64,000 bases of DNA, taken from NCBI GenBank assembly GCA_947034895.1, contig OX344763.1:49289025-49353024 (forward strand), read 5' to 3'. The position numbers and the translations under genes were made by a program. How positions within the stretch are numbered: the stretch's first letter is position 1; every line of letters starts with the position of its first letter. Below, in pieces: positions 35,576 through 47,131 of this stretch. Source of the DNA: Rhytidiadelphus loreus. Taxonomy: Eukaryota > Streptophyta > Bryopsida > Hypnales > Hylocomiaceae. Below the pieces are notes generated by a model. The model saw only the letters and a program-made list of their open reading frames with translations, did not search any database and was not told the DNA's origin.

Positions 35576-36691
35576 GTCTCACATCTTATCAAAAAGAAGA
35601 TTTTTTACAAAATCTTTTCCAATCCATCGGCAAAGTTCAATGGTTAACCCTTTTGCACACGCTATAACATTTGCATCTGGATGATCAAAGAGTTCTGGGA
35701 GCATCTCGAAGAGCATCTTCATTAGTCATTCGAGAGGAACGATTTTGGTTACAAACTGATTGAAATCACAGCACATACAAGAATTCACTCAATTTCCAGA
35801 TGCAGAGTTGGCTAGAACAATAAATTAAAAAAGTAAAGAATAAGGATTTTTGATTACGTACAACGCACCAGACAACCTAGTACATGGCATTGATCACAAG
35901 AACCACTGCTTTTGCCAACTTTACTTTCACATCCTTCTCCATTGCATCATGTATCACGATGGAAATGCCAGATACTTCACTTTAATGATAGAGACTTTGT
36001 TTTCCTTGCAAAGTACAAAAGACATGTTTCAATTTGCAAGCTTGCTGCAACTTGAAGGCATTAGAAACATGTAAAACCAGTAGGATCCTATTGAAGAGGT
36101 GAAAATCTACATGAAAGGAACAGAAAAGACTAAGAATCGCGTATTGGAAAGAAGGACACTTGATAGTGCGTGAATAAGAGAAAGAAAAAGGGTCAAACCA
36201 AGAAAGCATCCGATGCTTCAAGCTCAACCCAGAGAAGAAACACGGCCTGGGACTTTCTGAGGTTTTTTGGCCGACCTGTCATGTATTTTTTTGCATATCT
36301 GCAAGAACCACAATATTAAATGACTGCTTGGTTGCTGGTAAAAGAATGGTAGCCTGCACCAGGCAAGGAAAAGAATTTAACCATCATGAAACTTTCCAAA
36401 AACACAAAATTGAATAGGCTAGTCATGATATTCTACCCGTCCCCCAGAAAAACTCCTCTAGACTACTTAAGAGCTAAATATTGAACAAGCTACACGACTA
36501 CGGTATCATATTATCACAAAAATGGACCGTGTTCTAGTCGTCCATATTCTACTGAACAGACTACAAAAAGAATAGAAACACATGCCTATTGGCTTCCGTA
36601 TCAACTGCGCTTAAGTATGCTATGAGTGCATCCAAAGCCTTCTCTTGACAAGGTGCATTTGAATCAGCCACTGCTTTCTTGAACAGAGGAC
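35576..36691 (-). pseudogene. MOR1-like: MOR1/XMAP215 microtubule-associated protein fragment (TOG1)
   Basis: Four exon remnants in the native order on the minus strand. 36691-36585: PLFKKAVADSNAPCQEKALD and ALIAYLSAVDTEAN. 36298-36197, in one frame: MTGRPKNLRKSQAVFLLWVE. About 35955-35880: DAMEKDVKVKLAKAVV. 35722-35576: MLPELFDHPDANV and LTIELCRWIGKDFV. Plant MOR1 binds tubulin through TOG domains and promotes microtubule growth. Only TOG1 is present, with introns retained, so the copy came from genomic DNA and not from mRNA. Frame breaks at exon ends show it is dead. Confidence 0.88.
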
Positions 36692-36895
36692 CTGCGCCAT
36701 TCAAAATATTGCAGTAAATTGACGATCAAGAGACAAAACGCTTCTGAAAGACTGACGATTCTCTAAAGATTTGGGTTAATTCTGAGGACGAACAGTCTAA
36801 CGACACACAAGACAAATTCGAAGAGTAAGTAGCACTGTCATCAAATTGCACTCAAGAAAGAATTGATTCCCTATCGTCAACATAACATCTAAGGA

Positions 36896-37271
36896 TCAGA
36901 TTTCCCTCCACATTCGTGGGCCAAAAGGGATGAACTGAACAGAGGAAAGAAGCTGGGACATGGTGCACAATATCTCCAAAACATGGCCAACAGTAGTAAC
37001 TACATTGTGAGCAACTTGACCTGCATTTGTGCCATACCTAATGAAATGGCACAAACAAATTAAGTTAGATTCCAGGACCACAGATATGAATTGAGAGTCT
37101 GTAAACTTAAGAATACATGTATACTGATGATATAGGAGAGGATCGAATGGGCTGAAACACCAATTCACAAATTAATTGCCACTTACCTTGCAGTGATGGT
37201 TCTAGCCACATAGTAGCGACCAGACCGTGCAACATCAACAGCTTTCTCCTGCGCCACAGCTTGCACTCTCC
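36896..37271 (-). pseudogene. Senescence-domain (ERD7/spartin-like) protein fragment
   Basis: Exon 37271-37187 (AG acceptor, GTAAGT donor) reads VAQEKAVDVARSGRYYVART. Exon 37037 to about 36896 reads YGTNAGQVAHNVVTTVGHVLEI. Plant senescence-domain proteins have a glycine-rich C-terminal region with YG(x)(x)AG...A...TVGH of this kind, linked to lipid droplets or membranes. Only part of the domain remains and the second exon runs into a stop. It lies upstream of the MOR1-like piece on the same strand. Confidence 0.65.
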
Positions 37272-39570
37272 CTACAACAATTGCAGGGTTCCATTAGAAG
37301 ATAAATCGTTAGTCTTTCACCAAATGATAATAAAGAAGACCTCTTTTAGTAAATATTCAATATAACAGCCACCATAAACAATATATCAAGACGTATGATA
37401 TGCTTCTGTTTAGAAAAAGACACAGTTTACACTCAATACCACAATATTCCTTACCCTTTCTAGCTCAAGTAATCTGCGCGTTGAAAGTGCCTCCGGCAAG
37501 TTGTCTTGAGAACAGCTCTACAAGGCTGGGTACTCCCCAAACAATGAACCTACATTCGTGATGTAATGAGATGTAGACTATCAAGAATCCCAGTACTATA
37601 GAAACGGACGAGCTAAGTAAATAAGTCTCAAGAGTTTTCTAGTACTATAGCCGGTTGAATTTGTGAATGCAAAACGTAAGAGAACTCGAGTACTATTTCC
37701 TTTTCGAACCTCACTAGCTCTCACAAAATCACCAAAGGCTGATAAAACACGTCTTGATAGAGGTCAATCCTAAACCTTTCTTCACTTCCCTCTCTCCATT
37801 ACACGTTAGTGTAATCTCACCCTAGCAGTGAGCAGAAGAGAACTCAGTAAACCCTAAGTCCAAATTTGGATCCCTTCAACGAAGGGCAACGTCGAAGGCA
37901 TCGAGCTTCCCACGCGGTCCCAGGTTGTCATGTGGCGTGAGAGCCGTTAAGTTGTCAAATTTTAACATTAAATCTCTTAAAACGGTATTAGGAATAGTTA
38001 TGATTTATTTAGAAGTCATTAGGGCCAGGATATGTAGGTCAGGTGGGTGAAATAGGATTATTTGCTGTCCATTATCGGCCCCAATTCAAACTTAGAACCG
38101 TCTAATTTGGGGGGCATTGGGCATTGTCTTATTTCTCATTGGATACCAATATCAGTGGTACTAGGAAGGTCCACTGACTGTAGTAAGACTATGTCTGACG
38201 CTTTTGACCCCACCTACTGATTGTCTTGGATGGATGACAGCTGACTGTTTGCAAAATTTATATCAAATTTTTGGCAGGTGCAAAATTCTCAATTTCACTT
38301 GTTGCCTCTTATTTCTAAGTTCAAATATCTTAGAAAAATATTGGTAGAATTTACAAACCCCTTTGACATGGTAAATCAGCAATTCTGACCACAATGGGCT
38401 CTTTTTACCTTACATTCAAGTTTATTTAGTTACATTCAGTTACTTGACTAGTTCAAACCCTAATAATTATTAATTATCTAGCATTACTTCATTGTATGTT
38501 GAATTTCAATAGACAGTCATAAAAATTGTAAGTTAAATTCCTATAGACAATCATAAAAATGAACAAGATGTTTTAGTATTCAGAAATACATACAAGTTGT
38601 CAATAATTGTACTTTAGCATTTTACTTACAATTCAATCATAAAAAAAGGAAATTCATTTTTCTTCATTTCTCTTTGGAATACCTAACTTCACAAAAATTC
38701 ACCATCTTCAAAAAATTAATTTTCCATAGATATAAAAGCCAAGGATTATGGTTTACAATTTTTTTTATTGAAATTGTAATTACTTCAAGTATAAATGAGG
38801 ACTTCATGGTTACATGGAATCCATGGTAGTACTTATTCTAATTTTTTTCCAGTCTTTACCTCTTCAATATTATACATTAATATGACATGTACTATATTTT
38901 CCTAGAGTCATGACGATAAAATAGTTTCATCTTCCCAAAAAAATTTAGAAATAGTAAATTTAGATTGCTTACATTTTAAAATCAAAAGAATACCCTACAT
39001 TTATGTTGTACTTATGGCACGAGAAATACATCCTAAGCACAATCCTCTAGTATCGTTTCTTAGCACCCATTTTTTATACCTGAATTTGAAGTTCACAATC
39101 AAAATTAGTAATTACTTTCAGTTTTTCTACTGCTCTTACTCATTGGAATCATTTTAATAATTATACAAAGTGGAACTGATAAATGAATAGTAAAAGTGCA
39201 TGTTGTATCTTACACTTAGGGATCACCCTTATTTAGAATAGAAAGATTCAAGGTTTACTACTTTGTTCTTTGTTACAATTATGATTATTGAGACCACTAT
39301 CTTTGAACCCTTAAAGGGCCTAAAACGTTATATTCAAAATTTGGGAAGTTTTAGACCCTCCCAAAATAATATTGTTGATTTTGATACCAATACAAATGGA
39401 TTTTTGGGAAATAATTTAGGTTGACAACTAATAGAATTACTAGTTTTTTAAGTGCAATTTCAATTAAAATGAGAGTGGAGTGACATACAAAGTCCTTAAT
39501 GAACATGACTTAGATTTGTGAGTGACTAATGTTTTTATTAAAATACATAAAATCATGCCATATAGAACAC
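37272..39570. other. Mostly noncoding; captured-region edge then AT-rich DNA
   Basis: Around 37455-37545 on the minus strand LPEALSTRRLLELERV is open and could be one more captured exon, too short to assign. From about 37.9 kb the sequence is AT-rich with no gene on either strand. The boundary of the capture region was not found. Confidence 0.4.
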
Positions 39571-39577
39571 CAAGTCA

Positions 39578-39785
39578 TGAGCTTTGTGGTTGGTTGTAAG
39601 GGGTTGTTTATCTCATTCAGGCGGTCCAGGTTCGATTCCCGTTGAACTCGTATGAGCGGCTGAGAGACATACATGACTTGGTATTGCTAGTGAATTATGC
39701 AGGCAGAAATGTTGTAACAACCAACTGGCCCCCTATCCGGAATGTGACAAGTGCTTAATATGGTTAATAAAAACAAAGTGGTTAT
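39578..39785 (+). mobile_element. tRNA-derived SINE-like element
   Basis: A consensus pol III B box, GGTTCGATTCC, at about 39629 is preceded about 35 bp upstream by an A-box-like TGGTTGGTTGTAAGG, the spacing of tRNA-derived SINE heads. The rest does not fold as a tRNA. Just around the head lie CCAAGTCATG (39570) and CATGACTTGG (39672), an inverted pair. The 3' part ends in TTAATAAAAACAAAG. Target duplications were not found. Confidence 0.5.
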
Positions 39786-40298
39786 ACCCACTACCCATTT
39801 TTTTCAATTGCCTCACACTTTCAATTTAACTAGACAAGTCATAGATATTTATAACATAAATGCTATTTAAAATAAAATAAAACGATGGAAAAAAAAAGAA
39901 AAACATTAAACTAAGAAGTACATAAAAGAAATACATTAAAATTGAAATTAAATAGTCTTATTTATATAAACAAGACGTACATTCCAAAACATACAAGCAA
40001 TACCAAACTATAAATCAAACCCAACAAAATTCAAACCTATGCCATCTATTGCAATATACAAATTTCATCCATTACACACAATATAAGGATGTTAAATACA
40101 AAACAAAACATACCACATATACACATATGTGGATATCGCTCATCAATTATAAGAAGTCAAGCTTTCGTTGATGACTTCAATTTGTATAGCAGGGATCTTG
40201 ATCATACACTCCATAGTGTCTTTCTAGATCCTCGACTTCCACGCTGTCATAAGAGCACCTATGTGTTGCCACACTGGAAGTTCGGTTTCATCAAACCT
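39786..40298. other. AT-rich 3' flank of the DUF7869 gene
   Basis: A/T-rich with AATAAAA-type words, no coding similarity. It probably holds the 3' UTR and termination region of the minus-strand gene. Confidence 0.35.
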
Positions 40299-42980
40299 CT
40301 AACGTAGACCTCTTTTGTTGTCCCATCCGGTGTAGAAATCTTGAACATTCTGATTCCTTGATGTTGGACGGAAGTATTGAATAAAAACACAATTTGGATT
40401 CTTTGGGTTGGAGTTTGGATCAGACAATGGCCTTGCAATCCAAACTGGGTGTGAGTCACCATCTGCGGGCCGAACTACAACAAAATAGCCTTCGAATAAA
40501 TCTCGAGCCACTCGGAAAGATGGATTTGGGCGACCATTCAATGGCCCGACGTACGGGTCATCCTCCCCAAACTCTTCATGATCCTCACCGTCATCGTCTA
40601 ATTCATCTATTTGACTTGCTTGAACACGTGTAGTTGGCCAAAAACCGTCCTTCAAAAAATGAAAGGTAGGTAACGGTTCCATCAACGCTACCTTCACGCC
40701 ATGCCAACACTTCACCAAATGTTCGTGACGTCTTCGATAATCCCCAGTGACGTCTGCATTGCATAAATTCTTCCAATACTTTACAAACCCCGACACACCT
40801 TTGACGATGTCTTCCAAGCCTTTCATAGGCTTCAGCGGAACAGGCAATGGTGAACCGCGTGGCCACAAACTTTGCCCTTCAGCATCTTCTTTCCACAACT
40901 TAATGCCTCTTCCTCCTTCCCCTAACCAATCAGCATCAATGCAGAAAAGTTTGAACTTCATGACAGGGCATCCTGTTGAATCTAGGTAGAACTTCAATTG
41001 ATGTGGCCTTGTGTGCCCAACAAGAATGTCATCGCCATCTATAAATGACCCTGCTATGAAACCCTTGAAATCAGGTATTTCTTCAATAAGGTGAAGGATA
41101 GTGGGGACAGAATCCACATCCATGAAGGACTTCATTAGCACTGGCACTGTTGGGAAGTTCTCTTTCTTCAAATCCATGCTCCATCTTCCAAATAACGCAT
41201 CAATGTCATCGTGCATATGACCTACAATCATGAAGTTCACATGAACTTCCTAGAAGATCTTGTTTGTTATAAGAAGAGACCAAAAACAGAAAACATATCT
41301 ATTCTTATTGTCTCTAGTGGCATTGTCCATTTGCACATTTAAAATGGGTGGTAGCCATGTGGATGGAGCTAAGGTATTTGAAAACAGCGGTAACGACGCA
41401 TAGCACATGTCTGCACCCTCTAGTACAGCCTTAAACAAATTTGTGGACTTTGAATTTGTGAACAACTCCCTAGAAGACGACTTCGGTGCTAACTCTAAAT
41501 CTCGCAACAACTTTGTCATTGAACCAATGGTATAGTTGGAGTCATGCGAGAAGACATCCAAGCCATAATGCACGTAACGCACATCCGCATGACCATGCGC
41601 AATCATGTCGGTCACAGATACAGGTAGCTTCATAAGGCCATCAAGTTCTTTACTCTTGTAAGAGAAGACTGGACAAGCGGTTTTTGCATGATCCATCTTA
41701 TCATATATGATGGTAAGACACTCATGCAAAGAGTTGAACGACAAGTCTCAGTTTATGTAATACACATCCACGTGTGCTCGAACGATGGTGAGATGCTTAT
41801 TCAACCTCCTTGACCACTTCATAGCCGTTTGAGAGCCACTAATAGCACCCTTGATGAGCTCATTATATTTGTCACAAGTAGCACACCAAGCAAAATTATC
41901 CCCTGGCTTCTTCACATCAAACTCTGAAAACTTTGTGGATCGTATCTTGCTCAAGGTTGAAGTTGAAATCTCATTCAAACCAAAAGCCGCATTAGTTTCA
42001 TTGGGTTTTTGTAGCTGGTCCTTCCATTGGAATGATGCCGGAGGAATCTTGGACACAACCTTCTCACCTGCCTTCAAAGTTCGGGTACGATGAGGTAGGT
42101 GATCATCCTCCTTGTCTAGGATGCACTTCAAGGAAGCCATGGCTTGTTGAGTATGTTCTCTAGGCTTCAACAATCCAGTATTACGGTGATCCCTTGCTTC
42201 GTGATCATCCTTCATGTATTTCAAGTATCGATAGAATGTAGACTCAGCAACCGCCGCAATATGCATCCATGCGCGTAAACACACATTTATCTCTTCAATT
42301 GTTACCATCCTCCTTCGCCGTGAACCCTCATGAATCTGTCTATGCACATCAGTTTTCATAAAAGCTCTGTGCTTGAAAGTTGAATTCCAATACATGTGTT
42401 CTCGGAAAGCTTGAATTTTCTCCTTTGGAAATGGCTGGACACAATTCTTGTTGCAATACACTTTGCTAGACACCAAGTTAATTGACTCCTGCAATAGGAA
42501 CTCTTTTGCTTTGACACCAATCTCCCGAGGTGGGTTTCTGACGGCACTAGCATATGGTCTTGCAGATGATGCAGAGGGCAGGTTTAGAAGAGATGCTTGT
42601 AGACGGTTGAAATTGTTCCTAGTTTCATGATCGTGAAGACTTGCTCCACAATAATGAACCAGTTCAATTGGCCAAGCTACCAATGAGTAAAATAGTTCCT
42701 CAGGAAGGTCCACTTTAGAATGAGACTTTGAAATATGCACTAATACATGAGTATCACCAAGAGGACCATTGGCACCAAGACCAAGATCAGAGCTCACGAT
42801 GTGGCAAGTACCTTCATCAACAAGTAAGCCCTCAGCATTATACAGCTTAACACACTTCTTATTCCACATCTGACGCGGAATCCCTTCACACTCAGGAATG
42901 CCAACATTCATTTCTTGAAGCACTTGTATCTCATCGTCCGACAAGTCCAGGTCAATATCTGGGTTCGATAGAGAATCCAT
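40299..42980 (-). pseudogene. DUF7869-type element protein (putative RNase H-fold transposase), two stops
   Basis: I start at ATG 42980 (MDSLSNPDIDLDL). A single unbroken frame of 894 codons contains only two stops, TGA (YYIN*DLSF, about 41748) and TAG (NKIF*EVHV, about 41250). An N-terminal Cys/His-bearing region (CNKNCVQPF) and a helical part with FAWCATCDKYNELIKG precede the core. The core has KMDHAKTACP, LNVQMDNATRDNKNRYVF and MIVGHMHDDIDALFGRW. These Asp-bearing blocks are hallmarks of the DUF7869 family, widespread in mobile DNA of plants and other eukaryotes. A transposase/integrase role is inferred from the DxN and HDDID blocks, not proven. The gene has no introns. Six palindromes of the element B type lie just upstream. 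Confidence 0.8.
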
Positions 42981-43113
42981 GGCACTTGCACAATACAATC
43001 AACAAATGAAGTTCTTTGGCTATTAAAGAACATAATCCATAAATGTCACATTAGTTATGCCACATTAGTTATTCAATGTCTCAATTCAATGAAGGACAGA
43101 AGAGGTACATATG

Positions 43114-43430
43114 CATTTTAACGCGACTAGCGCTAAAGTGTAGTTTAGTTTTTTCTCTAAGGACAAAGTGTTCATTTTAGAGCGAATAGCGCTAAAGTGC
43201 AATAGGGTGAAACTTCATAGAGAATATGTGCACATCCACGACACTAGCACTAAAGTGAATTCGTCTAATTCCTTAGATACCACATCCATACTATCTTGAC
43301 TAGTGCCAAAAGGCAATCCCGAAATTATACATAGAAGTCGCATATGCATATTAGCACGACTAGCGTTAACGTGCAATCGAACGATTCACATGGAGGAGAT
43401 ATGCACTTTAGCACAACTTGCTCTAAAGTG
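43114..43430 (-). promoter_or_regulatory. Phased palindrome array upstream of the DUF7869 gene
   Basis: Six sites start near 43114, 43173, 43231, 43290, 43347 and 43404, steps of 57-59 bp. The best have 11-bp arms around a 5-bp centre: CATTTTAACGC GACTA GCGCTAAAGTG; CATTTTAGAGC GAATA GCGCTAAAGTG; CACTTTAGCAC AACTT GCTCTAAAGTG. The third and fourth are degenerate in one arm. The array ends 134 bp before the start codon of the minus-strand gene, where operator or promoter elements would be. The same palindrome occurs in element B at 56.5-63.95 kb. Confidence 0.85.
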
Positions 43431-45149
43431 ACATCTGGTGGCTCTATATTAATTTGCTCAACAATCCCGTGTTTTGCGGAACTCATTCACTTTTCAATAC
43501 TAAAAATACTATTTATAGTAATTCCGAAAATTAAGGCAATACTACCAGACAGTATCATATAATGGTCATTAGAATTTGTGTAACAACCTTACGTGATGAA
43601 AATCTAGTGCATTGGCAAAGACGCAACATGATATGCATATTTGATAAGTGAATACGGACGCTAACAATTGCCCCTGTGAAGCTAATGAAATAAATTGACT
43701 TGACTTCCTCCAAGTTCGCGATTCAAGTTTCAAAACTGATTGAGAAGGTACACGTAGAGTAACAACAACGAGATGCGATGAAGTACCTCCTCAAAGAGGA
43801 AGTGGACAGAAACTACTCGGTGGATCTGCGATCCCCAAAAGAAACTCTTGAATTCTCCACAGAAACTAACAATGCAAGTACTAGACGCACACAATGAGAG
43901 CAACGTGCACAGAAATCGACCTGGTTGAAGAGAAAGGTAGAAGGAGATGACTACATCTTGGTTGATGACGCACACTAAAATTCTTGGCGGGAACAAAATT
44001 GCGCCAACCCATTCCATGATTTTGAAAGCCCTCTGTCTAATTTCAAAAACCCAGGGATTCCTGATGCCTTGGGCAGGTTTACACTATGAAGCACCAACTA
44101 ATCCTAGAATAAACCACAGTCTTAATGGATTTTATGGGGTGAGGTGCTTCTTGAGGATTCCCTATATTAATGCTTGTTGACTTTCATCCACTGATGTGTC
44201 TTCTTGCAATTCGAAAAGTGTCTTGAACACCAGGTAGAATTTTAATTTTTAGCCTTATTCTACTTTTGTTTATATTAAAAGGATTCTTGCTTTGTTGAAA
44301 TGTCATTCCGATCTTCTAGAAGTCCAATTTGTTTTTTGATTTTATAGTGTCTACAATTGGGGAAATTCTTTTTCCTTTTATAGGGAAGGCATATTTTATG
44401 GTGTAAAATATGACTCTGAATAATTATTTTTTATAGTACTGAAATTCCACTTTACTATAGTGATATTTAAGCTTTAGGTTTAGGGAAGTTTAGGGTTAGG
44501 GTTAGGGTTTAGGGTTTAGAATACTAATAATGCATGACATTATTAAAAATGAGGTCGGATTTATCACATTCTAACAAAAACTGGGAGTGACGGTTCATTG
44601 TACTTCCGAGCTTCACGTGTAGGAAATAAAATCGCCAACACGTGGAAGAGCAAATTTATACATGCATTTCTAAAGCTTTTTGGGAGTGAAATTAATAAGA
44701 TTTATAATTTTAATTTTGTTAAGAAGTCAAATATAACGAGTGCAAAATAAATTGGGAGTAATTCTTCGTTGTACTTCAAAGGCACACGTGTAGAACTTCT
44801 TCTTTAATATGACGTGTGTTGTAGTTCAAAAATTTTAAAGCTCTAAACATAAGCAATAAACTAATAAGATGAAAGTAAAAAATATGTAGAAGTTGCAAAT
44901 ACACTAAATTTGTAAATTCAGGAGAAACACTCATTCTTCCTACTTGTAGGCAACTTCCTACACAAGAGAACTTGCATTCTTTCGAAAAAGCTATGTACTG
45001 TAGTTTAGAATTTAGAACAAAAAAAGAAAAGAAAAATTTAAAAGAATGGAAGAAAAAAAATTAGAAGTTCGAAAGACCATGTAAATTCAGGATTCAAAAA
45101 AATATGTAATTATTGATCTCTTTGAAAGACGTACTACATGGACTTCAGA
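43431..45149. other. Noncoding AT-rich DNA
   Basis: No supported gene. The frame on the minus strand at 44017-43730 shows no family resemblance. It contains the telomere-like stretch listed separately. Confidence 0.45.
44472..44519 (+). repeat. Interstitial telomere-like repeat (TTTAGGG)
   Basis: About six imperfect units of TTTAGGG and TTAGGG in a row (TTTAGGTTTAGGG, TTTAGGGTTAGGG, TTTAGGGTTTAG). This is the plant telomere motif in an internal position, short and degenerate. Confidence 0.75.
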
Positions 45150-45720
45150 ATCGGGACACAAACCTTGCCATGTACTTTAGTGTCCAAAGAAATGGAATCT
45201 CATAAAATTCACGTAAAACAATATGGAAAACATATTGTGCAAGTTGCAATTATTCATAGACTCAAAGATTAAAAAAAAAATATAAATAATAGTAACTTTG
45301 AATGAGTGTGGACATGAAATCAAATGTTCGAGCAAGGACCGAATCTTGTATTTTAATGTCCAAAAAAATATTAAGTCATGAAATTCATGTAAAACAAAAT
45401 GGGAAACATGTCGTGCAAGTTGCAATTATTCATAGACTCAAGGATTCAAAAAAATATATAAATAATAGTAACTTTGAATGACTGTAGACGTGAAATCAAA
45501 TGTTCGGGCAAGGACCAAACCCTGTATTTTAATGTCCAAAAAAATATTAAGTCATGAAATTCAAGTAAAAATAAATAGGAAACATGTTGTGCAAGTTGCA
45601 ATTATTCATAAACTCAAGGATTCAAAAGAATATGTAATTAATAGTAACTTTGAATGACCAAAGATGTTAAATCAAATGTTTGGGCAAGGACATATTGTAT
45701 TTTATGATTTGGTCACTCAT
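45150..45720 (+). repeat. Tandem satellite, ~180-bp unit, about three copies
   Basis: Successive units share GTGCAAGTTGCAATTATTCA (about 45236, 45413, 45590), AATAATAGTAACTTTGAATG and TTTTAATGTCCAAAAAAAT. The period is about 177 bp, near a nucleosome repeat. No coding capacity. Confidence 0.85.
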
Positions 45721-46411
45721 TAGAAAACGTACATAAGAATTAAAAATGAATTCATTGTACTTTTGCATCACTAAATTATAAATTACATTCAATTTCCATA
45801 TTGGGAGGTTATTATAAATTAAAAAAATGACTCATGCTTTTTTTAGACATGACAAATACAAAATATAATTGACCAAGAAATTATGTGGACAGGTCATGAA
45901 TGCAACATCCTTCAAGTATTAGTAACTTATTCAAAGCATTTTGCATATTCTTAAAATTATTGCATTTTATCGGAAATAGAGTTTGATGAGGATTTCTTAA
46001 ATACAGGGCATGAGTCATTCTTTTTTGCAGACATAAAAAATGGATAATAAACAGGAGTGGCCCTTTCCCTACGTTAGAGAAATATTACTACTTTCATTAA
46101 GCCATGTATAACTATTGTAGTGTAAGAAATGAAAGACAACCAAATAAAAGAGAAATTGAAAAGAAGGAAATAAAAGAAATAGGTAGAAGTTGTAAAGTAC
46201 AGAAAAATTAAAATTTGGTGAGAAAACTAATTTTATGCTACTTGTATGCAATTTTCTATCTCCCAAAAAATTATACTTTCATATGCCATGTGCTATTCTT
46301 TAGAAATCGTAAAGTTTAAATAATATAAAATAAATTAAAAGAGAACATATATATATATATATATATATATATACACTTGATGGATTTTAATTAGGGCTTT
46401 AAGTATAAACT
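45721..46411. other. AT-rich spacer with an (AT)n microsatellite
   Basis: A pure alternating AT run lies at about 46348-46374. No gene is seen; the small minus-strand frame at 46266-46069 is unsupported. Confidence 0.6.
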
Positions 46412-47131
46412 ATAACACATGGCTCAGCAAATGAAAATTTCTTTTGCATTCAAAAATGCATGAAAATACCATAAATTTATTATTTCCATGAATTGTAATT
46501 GTTGAACTTATTTAGAACTTCTACATATTTTTTTCATTCCATTTTTTTAATTTATCCCATGGGTTTTGGGCTTTAGTATTTGTTAACTATAGTGAATGGC
46601 ACATTTAACGAAAAGTTTTTTTGCATACGAAAATACATAAAAGTACCATAAATTTATTATTTCCATGAATTGTAATTGTTCAACTTATTTAGAACTTCTA
46701 CATATTTTTTTCATTCCATTTTTTTAATTTATCCCATGGGTTTTGGGCTTTAGTATTTGTTAACTATAATACATGGCACATTTAACGAAAAGTTCTCTTG
46801 CGTATGGAAATGCATAAAAGTAACGTAAATGTATGATTTCCATGAATTGTAATTGTTCAACTTATTTAGAACTTCTACATATTTTTTTCATTCCATTTTT
46901 AAAACTTATCCCATGAATTTTGGACCTTAGTATTTGTTAACTACAGTGCATGGCACATTTAACGAAAAGTTCTTTTATATACGGAAATGCATAAAAGTAA
47001 CGTAAATGTATGATTTCTATGAATTGTAATTGTTCAACTTATTTAGAACTTCTACATATTTTTTTCATTCCATTTACTTAATTTATCCTATGGCTTTTGG
47101 GCTAACATATAGTATTTGTTAACTAGAGCAC
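46412..47131 (+). repeat. Second tandem satellite, ~177-bp unit, interrupted by an LTR
   Basis: About four units share TTTGTTAACTA, GGCACATTTAACGAAAAGTT, TGAATTGTAATTGTTCAACT and ATTTAGAACTTCTACATATT. The array breaks inside a unit at the LTR insertion point (AGCAC, 47127-47131) and resumes at 52227 as GGCACATGGCTCATTAAAAG. That shows the LTR landed in satellite DNA. Confidence 0.85.

Noticed and set aside
39600..39660. Functional tRNA gene
   Set aside because: Only box-like promoter words are present; no acceptor or anticodon stem pairing, so a SINE head is more likely.
43114..43430. CRISPR-like array
   Set aside because: Repeats are imperfect palindromes and the intervening sequence is itself repeated, not unique spacers; no cas genes; eukaryotic context.
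44472..44519. Chromosome end
   Set aside because: Only a few imperfect TTTAGGG units in the middle of transposon-rich DNA.
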